The notes beneath the pieces are model-generated. The model was not told where the DNA came from. It did not search any database and saw only the letters and a program-made list of their open reading frames with translations. Made by a program: the position numbers and the translations under genes. 64,000 nt of DNA from Cyanophora paradoxa (lineage: Eukaryota > Glaucocystophyceae > Cyanophorales > Cyanophoraceae): contig QPMI01000267.1 of assembly GCA_004431415.1 (NCBI GenBank), positions 20,730-84,729 of the forward strand. The letters are read 5' to 3'. Each line of letters begins with the position of its first letter. The first letter of the stretch is position 1. Shown here one piece after another: positions 57,450-64,000 of the stretch.

Positions 57450-60400
57450 ATGGGCGGCGACCCTGACAACGTCGCCGGCGGGCCGGCGGCGGCCGCCCGC
57501 TTGACCGCGCGGCTCAAGCAGCCTGCCGCCGGGCAGGAGCGTCCGGTCGCCGCGGACGGCCTCGACCTCCTCGAGCTGACCTTCGACTTCGGGGGCGCCT
57601 CGGAGGCCGAGCTCCCGGACGTCCGGCTGCTCATCCTCGCGGACCACTCGGGCTCGATGGCCGGCTCTTGGGAGCGCAACGTCGTCCCCGCGATCAAGTG
57701 CGCATCGCCATCGAACGCGCCCGCCCCTCTGATCATGAGGCGGCGGCAGGTACGTGTACGAGCAGGCGATGCAGGCGGGGAACGTGCACCTCACGCTCGT
57801 CACCTTCAACGACAAGGCCAAGGTCGTGGACTCGGACGCCTTCCTCTCCGAGCTCGAGAAGACGCGCGCGTCCGGCGGGACGCACTTCGGGGCCGCCTAC
57901 GAGCGCGTCCTCGAGGTCCTCGAGGCCGACAAGGCGGAGCTCGAGCACCCCGCGCACCCCGTCTCCCTCGTCCTCGCCCTCTTCACCGGTCCCCGCCCCC
58001 GCCCCGCCCCGCCCGCCACGCCACGCCGCCGGCCGAGGCGCGGCGCAGACGGGCAGGACGGGCAGCGCGCGGCGTCGAAGCGCTCGTTCGAGAAGCTGCA
58101 GGCCCGCCTGCGCGCCCTCGGCCCCGGCGTGCCCTCCGTCTGCCACTGCATCGGCTTCACCTCGTGCGCACGCCCGCCGCCCCCGCCCGCGCACGCCGGC
58201 GCCCCCGCCGACCGGCGCCCCGCCCGCCCCGCCCGCCCAGGAGCATCGACATGCCCCTGCTCGACGTGAGCCGCCGGCCCGCGCGCCGCGCCGAAGAACG
58301 CGCGGCAAAAACTGAGGCGGGGGCGGCAGGGGATCCGGCAGGGCCTGGGGACGCAGGCGGGTGAGTTCCAGTTCGCGGCCGCCGACGAGGCGGAGGGCCT
58401 CAAGGAGCGCCTCGAGCTCGTGCGCCCGCCCCGTCCGCCCGCCCCGCCCGCCCGCCCGGCCTCACGCCCCGCAGCTGGTGCACGTCGCGGCCCTGGGCCC
58501 CGCCGCCCAGCGCGCCGCCCGCGCCACCGTCTCCCTGGAGGGTTACACCATCGTCGAGGAGAGCCTGGTGGCGCCCTCGGCGGGGGCGACGGCGACGCGC
58601 GAGCTCCGCCCCGACGCCCGCGGCGCCGCCTCCCTCGCCCTCACCGTCCGCCGCAACCCCGCCACCCGTGCGCCCCCGCCCCCGCCCCCGCCCCGGCCCC
58701 GCGCCACCGCCCCCGTGACCCGGCGGCAGCGGCGGACACGCCGCTGCTCGTTCAGGCGGTGCTGAGCGGCGAGGCGGGCCCCGCGGAGCTCTCCTGCCTC
58801 GCCGAGCCCGACGGCGCCTCCACGCCCTTCGCCCTCGCCAACGTGCGCCCCGCCCCGCCCCGCCCCGCCGGGCCGCCGGGCCGCGGGGCCGACGGGGCGG
58901 GGCAGCTGGGCCTGCTGGTGTGCGATGCGCGCATCGAGGCGCTGGGCCGCTCGTGCGCGGGCGTCAAGGAGGGGGCCCCCCTCGTCCCCGACTGGGCGGA
59001 GCGCCTCAAGGGCCTCGCCGCGGCGGTGGCGGGGGCCAAGCAGCCGCAGCAGCTGCGGGCGCTCGGCAACCGCAGCCACGCCCGCGCCGCCGTCCTCGAG
59101 CTCGCCGACTCCCTCACCAAGCAGGCCCGCCCCGCCCGCCCCGCCCCCGCACCGCACCGCACCGCCCGCAGCTGACGCCCCGGCAGGTCTCGCGCCTGAT
59201 GGAGTCCCTCACGGCGCTCGTCGCCGGCTCCTCCTCCACCGGAGACCGCGCCCGCATGGCCGAGGCCCGCCCGCCCCGTCGCCGCCCCGCCCCGGCCCGG
59301 CCCTGACGCCGCCGGCAGATCGCGTACGGGGCGACCTTCGCCAAGGCGCGGCGGGCGCGCATGATGTCCACGATGGCGATCCGCAACGCGGCGGCGGCCG
59401 ACGCGCTGGAGGCGCGGCTGAAGGCCTTCTCGACGGACCTGGACCGCGTGGGCAGCGTGCCGGCCGAGTCGCTGGCGCTCTTCCGCTGCTCGCTGACGAC
59501 GTGCGGGTGGGTGGACCTGCTGCTCGGCGCCGAGGGCCCCGGCGGCGCCGAGGGCGCCGAGGAGCGCGACATCCTCGGCTTCGGGGTGGCCGTCGGGCGC
59601 CCCGAGCACGTCGTCGACGACCCCAACCACCTCCGCATCTACGCCGTCTCCGTCCGCCCGCCCCGCCCCGCCCCGCCCCGCCCCGCCCCGCCCTCCCCGG
59701 GCGCCGGCGAGCGGGGGAGGGGCCACAGAGCACGCTGGCGGCGCGCACGGCGTTCATGGACGCCGTCAAGTTCGGGATCGAGGTGAAGGGCGCGGAGGCG
59801 ACGCACGGCGGCTTCCGCCTGGGCTCGGCGGAGGCGGGGCCCCGCGGCGTGGCCTTCACGGGGATCGCCCGCGAGCCCGTGAACGCGTGGATGCCGCTCT
59901 TCATCGCCCCCGCCCACTGGGAGCTCGCGCGCCTCCTCTGGAAGCCCTCCCTCGCCTACTTCGTCACCCTCAACCCCGTCCGCCCCGGCCCCGCCCCGCC
60001 CCGTCCCAGGCCCCCGCCGCGCGCCTCTGACGGGCCGTCCGGGCGTGCAGATGGCGTACGGGGAGAAGCAGGGGGACGCGGCGCTGCTGCTGCTGGGGAC
60101 GATGGCGACCCGCGCGCGGCAGCCGTCCGAGCGCGAGGCGGCGCTCCTCTTCGCCTACCTCCGCACCGCGGCGGCGGCCGCCCAGGACCCCGAGACCGGC
60201 ATCGGCGAGCGCGCCCGCGCCATGCTCGCCCGCTTCCTCCGCGACGCCAAGAGCGTCCAGAGTGCGCCCCGCGCCCCACGCCTCGCACCCTGCCCCTCGC
60301 GCTCGAGCTCGGGGCCGACGGGCGGGGCCGGCAGACCTCGTGTCGCTGCTGGGGGCGCTGCTGGCGCTGCCCGACGAGGAGCTGGCGGCGCTGGTGCCGG

Positions 60401-62269
60401 ACGCGGCGGCCGAGGCCTGGCTCTGGGAGACCTTCGTCTGCGAGGCCCTCCGCCGCTCCGTCTACTCCCTCTTCGCCCCTGTCCGCGCCGACCGCGACAA
60501 GCGTGACGACCAGACCGGCTACGCGCACCGCCTCGGCGCCCTCGTCGACGCCCTCCTCGCCGGCGACCCCGCCCTCGCCGCCGCCGGCCCCGAGCAGGCC
60601 CCGGCGCTCGCCCCCGCCCGCTTCCCCGCGGTGGCGGAGGCGCTCCCGGCGGCGCTGGACGCGCTGCACGAGTCGCGCATGGCGGCGCTGGCGGAGGGGG
60701 ACGGGTCGGAGGCGGAGGCGGAGGCGGCCTTCGCGGCGCGGGCGCGGGCGCTGCTGGTGAGCCCCGAGGCCCTGCGCGAGGCGCAGCGCTCGGCCTACGA
60801 GAAGTCCGCCGGCGCCTCTTTCGAGGCCTACGCCGACGCCTCCTACAAGCGCTACTACAAGGCCCGCCCCGCCCCGCCCCGCCCTGCCCCCGGCCCGCCC
60901 CGCCTGAGGCCGGCGCAGAAGGAGCGGCGGGTGGTGCGGCGCCTGGGCCGCTCGACGCGCATCTTCCAGGCCTGGGAGGGCGAGGACGAGGTCCGCCCCG
61001 CCCGCCCCCGCCCGCCCGGCGCCGCCGACCCCGCCGCAGAGCTCGCCCCTGCGCGCCGAGTGGCGCGAGTACCTCCGCGCCACCATGGCCTACGCCGCCG
61101 CCGCCTCCGCCGCCTCCCCTGCCACCCCACGGCCCCTGCAGCGGTCCCGCAGCGGCCTCCGCAGCGGCGCCCGCCCCGGCAGCCGACGCGCAGCCGGCGG
61201 CCGGCCCGTCGGAGGCGGCGGGCGGCGCCGGGGCGGCTGAGGGCGGGGCGGGGGCGGCGCGTGCGCACGCGTGGGCGTGGCTGGCGGCGCGCTTCAACGA
61301 GCGGGGCATCCCGATGCTGGGCCAGATCCTCTCCGCCCTCACCGTCCTCGGCGCCTGGCGCCGCATCGCCCGCGCCGCCGGCGGCACGGCCGCCGCGTAC
61401 GCCGTACTCGACGGCAACGGGGGCGTCGCCCCGGCGGCCTGGGTGGGGGCCCTGCGGGAGGCCCTCGCGGAGCGGGAGGCGGCGCCGGAGGACTTCCGCA
61501 CTCTCTTCGGCCTCCTCGGCTGGGCCCTCCCCGAGGAGGCCCTCCCCGCCGCCCCCGCCGCCCCGCCACCTTCGCCTCCCGCTGGTGGACCCTCTACTCC
61601 CACGGTGCCCCGGCCCCGCCCCGCGGGCCCCGCCCCGCCCCGCCGGCCCCGCTGACGTCGGCACCCCCGCAGAGGAGGCGGGCGCCGTGAAGGCGGGGGC
61701 GGAGGCGGCGGGGGCGGCGCGGGCCGTCGTCGTGCACGCCACCCAGATGAACGTGCGCGCCCCGCCCGCCGCCTCCCGCCGTGCCGGGGCCGACGCGGGG
61801 GCCCCGGCAGGTGACGCTGCAGATGATCGAGCTGGAGAAGGACGCGGCGTACCGCAACCCCGTGCGAGACCCGGCGGGGTACCTCGCCTACGTGGCGGCC
61901 CTGCGCGCGCGGGAGGCGCGCGCGGCGTACGAGGCGCGCAAGGGCCGGGCGCGCGACGAGGCGCTGATGTCGGCGATGGAGCGGACGCGGGAGCTGGCGG
62001 CCTTCGCGGGGATGGTGCGCGAGCTGACCCCCTACCGCGCCCACAAGAAGTTCACGGCCCTCCTCGAGCGCTTCGCCACCCCGGGGGCGGCCGCCATGCC
62101 CCTCGGCCCCGCCAAGCTCCGCCTCCTCCTCTCCGGCGTCTACGAAGAGGGCGGGCTGGCGGCCCCCATCCTGGATGCCGGGCGCCCCTGGGCCCCCGCC
62201 CGGCCCCTCGCCGCCAAGCTCGCCGCCACCTGGGGCGCCGCCGCCTCCGCCCCCGTCGCCGCCGCCTGA
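57450..62269 (+). CDS. VWA-domain protein, unknown family
   Basis: The ATG at 57450 begins MGGDPDNVAGGPAAAARLTA. The von Willebrand A domain follows with an intact MIDAS: LLILADHSGSMAGSWERN (DxSxS), then ASGGTHFGAAYERVLEVLEA (Thr) and LALFTDGQDGQ (Asp, across an intron). The rest is a long all-helical, alanine-rich region in more than a dozen exons. It includes VQLVSRLMESLTAL-like helices, ATFAKARRARMMSTMAIRN, LRIYAVS, NAWMPLFIAPAHWELARLLW, WLWETFVCEALRRSVYSLF and AYRNPVRDPAGYLAYVAALR, with a stop at 62267. VWA domains bind ligands through a metal ion; with no signal peptide it is probably cytosolic. I do not recognise the C-terminal family. Introns are short, C-rich and often start GC or GT followed by GCGCC. 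Confidence 0.7.
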
Positions 62270-63226
62270 GCGCCCCACTCGCGCGGCCTTTCGAATTCAC
62301 CTCGCTGTAGACCACTTTCACGCGGCATTCGCCGCTTTCAGATTCAATTCGAAGCTCCGGCGTCGACGTCCTCGCGCACCATCTTCTCATACTGCAGTAC
62401 TTCGCCTGCCAAAGGTCTTTGTAAGTCTCCCGCAAGACTGTAAATAATGTAGTTAGATTTGCATATGCGCTCTCAGTCGCGCTCTCAGTCTCACAGTCGA
62501 ATATATTGCAATCGATTTGTGTTTTCATTTTTGTAAATGTGTGTTTTTGTCACAGTGTGTTCCAATCTTATCGATCATGATCATAGTATCCTGACAAAGA
62601 ACGGAACTTCGGAGCGCGGCGTTGCCGCCGTGCGAACTTCGGGATTCGAAGTTGCGCGCTGCGCTGCTACCGTAGTACCGTCGCGTGATCGCCGAGACGC
62701 GTACGGTTCAACGGTTTAACCAGTAATATAACTCGCAGAGTCTGGACTGCCGCGCGCAGTGCCAGGCTGCATTTGCAATTGCAACGGTTACTAAGTTATA
62801 ATTAACACCACACGTACACTGTGACTCGTGCCACGTGTGACACTCAGGGCCAAATTGCCAGCAAGTTGCAACCGGTACCGAGTGTCTCGTCATGCGCATG
62901 CATCCTGTGGCCGCCGGCCGCGGGCAGCACTGGCAGGAGCCTCATGATCATGATCAGCTGCAGGAGCCTGGGCCCCGGGCCCGTCGGCCCGGGCCAGAAA
63001 TCCGAAGTTCGAAGCCAGCAAATGCAATTGCATTTCTCGTGCATGGGCCAGAGCATTTCAAATTCAGGTGGGCTTGAAGGTGGAAAACGCGGCTCTGGCG
63101 GGGGGGGGGGGGGGGGGGGGGGGGGGAGGGGGGGGGGGGGAGGGGGGGCTCGCGATCGCGATGATCGAATCGCGATCGACCGCGGGGCGGCACGCGCGAC
63201 GATGTCGAGAGGGGCGCGGGGCCCCG
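62270..63226. other. Intergenic region with palindromes and G-runs
   Basis: No protein-coding gene is recognised. The left 400 bp are AT-rich (TTGTAAATGTGTG near 62533). TATCGATCATGATCATAG lies near 62570, and CATGATCATGATCAGCTGCAG followed by GGGCCCCGGGCCC words at 62943-62993. A long G-run begins at 63100. Confidence 0.5.
63100..63148. repeat. Long interrupted G-run
   Basis: 27 G, one A, 13 G, one A and 7 G in a row. It lies in the spacer downstream (3') of the minus-strand LRR gene. Length is likely unstable or imprecisely called. Confidence 0.9.
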
Positions 63227-64000
63227 TCAGGGCGGGACGCCGGCGGCGGCGTGGAGCCGCGGGGCTTCCTCCAGCCGCCTCCCCTCCTGCCCCCGGCCGC
63301 GGCCCTCGGCGCCGCCCCGGGAGAGGGAGAGGGGGGGGGGGGGGGGGTGGGACTCACGGCGGCGTCCCGGGCCTCGTCGTCGAGCTGCCAGAGGCCCCCG
63401 CCCAGCGGACGGCGGGGTACGCGGCGCGCAGGGCGGCCGGCGGGGCGCGCACGCCGCTCCCGAAGACGTTCGCCTCGCGCAGCTCGGGAGCCCCGCCAGC
63501 AGCCCGTGCAGCGCCTGCGCACGTGCACCCCGCCGGCCTCGCAGGGCGCCGGGGCGGGCGGGGCGGGGCGGGGCGGGCGCGCCTCGTCGGAGAAGAGGGG
63601 GCACGCCGCGAACGCCACGCGCCGCAGGCCGCGGCAGAAGAGCCCCAGCAGCGCCGGGCCCGCCCCCGAGCCCGCGCCGCCCCGGCCCCGGCCCCAGGTG
63701 GCAGGGCGGGGCGGGGCGGGGCGGCTTGGGGCGGGCGCCGGGGCGGGCGGGCGGGGCGGGGCGCCGCCGACGCCGGCGCCGACGAGGACGCAGTAGGACA
63801 TGGAGAGGGACTGCGGGGGCGGCGGGGGGGGGGGGCCTCAGCGGCGCCTCAGCGGGCGGGGGCGGGGCGGGGTAAAGGCGGACGCGGAGGCGGGGGAGGG
63901 CGGCGAGGGAGAGGAAGGCGGCGTCGGTGAGGGCCGCGCACCACGAGAGGTCGAGCTCCTCCAGGCCCCCGCAGCAGCGCGCCAGCGCCGCCACCGTCCG
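63227..64000 (-). CDS. LRR protein of the RNI/AMN1-like class, 3' part
   Basis: The gene runs off the right edge, so the N-terminus is missing. Reading on minus, a typical cysteine-containing LRR appears: ARCCGGLEELDLSWCAALTD, followed by AAFLSLAALPRLR. After an intron come LSMSYCVLVGAGVGG, then CRGLRRVAFAACPLFSDEA, and LLAGLPELREANVFGSG. The last exon ends APRLHAAAGVPP with a stop at 63227. C-C-type LRRs occur in F-box substrate receptors and AMN1-like proteins; no F-box is visible in this part. Introns again contain GGGCGGGGCGGGGC tracts on the plus strand. Confidence 0.65.
   Translation of the reverse strand, partial: RTVAALARCCGGLEELDLSWCAALTDAAFLSLAALPRLRVRLYPAPPPPAEAPLRPPPPAAPAVPLHVLLRPRRRRRRRRPAPPARPGARPKPPRPAPPCHLGPGPGRRGLGGGPGAAGALLPRPAARGVRGVPPLLRRGAPAPPRPARPGALRGRRGARAQALHGLLAGLPSCARRTSSGAACAPRRPPCAPRTPPSAGRGPLAARRRGPGRRRESHPPPPPLSLSRGGAEGRGRGQEGRRLEEAPRLHAAAGVPP

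Overview
This is a nuclear fragment from a GC-rich, intron-dense, probably unicellular eukaryote, most likely an alga or related protist. The host genes are about 70-80% G+C. They are cut into many small exons by introns of roughly 30-100 nt that begin GTGCG or, unusually often, GCCCGCC, and end in GCAG shortly after a TGAC/TGAG branch-like motif. The lineage cannot be fixed from the window; haptophyte-, pelagophyte- or dinoflagellate-like splicing would all fit. A ciliary-type (NPHP3-like) gene hints at a flagellated ancestor. No rRNA, tRNA or CRISPR was seen.

Layout. 1-7542 is a tandem satellite of about 1.45-kb units with no convincing coding content. 7543-9341 is an intergenic island packed with short palindromes. 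Host genes follow: translation factor eEF1B with an unusual N-terminus (9342-10397, +); a coiled-coil protein of unknown role (about 10630-13318, -); the ESCRT ATPase VPS4 (14130-16109, +); a short-chain dehydrogenase (16898-19075, +); an LRR-like protein (19596-21457, +); a large low-complexity protein with 40-residue repeats and a Y-S-Q prion-like tail (21743-28080, -); an F-box/LRR protein (from 28581, +); a focadhesin/RST1-like HEAT protein (30746-37961, -); a small B12D/MLRQ-like membrane protein (38515-39301, +); a small At1g77540-type GNAT acetyltransferase (39635-40170, -); a DUF4062/NACHT NPHP3-like gene (40397-57018, +); a VWA-domain protein (57450-62269, +); and the 3' part of another LRR gene (63227 to the right edge, -).

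The main accessory feature is an 11.0-kb Polinton/polinton-like virus at 45548-56592. It has 427/429-bp terminal inverted repeats and a perfect 6-bp target duplication, CGCGCC. It encodes a protein-primed family B DNA polymerase, an RVE integrase, a major capsid protein, a penton-like minor capsid protein, a packaging ATPase, an HNH-AP2 endonuclease and an unknown protein. It sits inside a coding exon of the NPHP3-like gene, and the target duplication is exactly two in-frame codons, so the host reading frame resumes on the far side. Nearly every recognisable element gene is frameshifted although the ends are almost identical, so this copy looks young but defective, or its sequence carries indel errors.

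The host genes do not form a pathway; their order is ordinary eukaryotic mixing. Exon boundaries were read by eye from protein-family similarity, so gene ends are generally firmer than internal splice sites.
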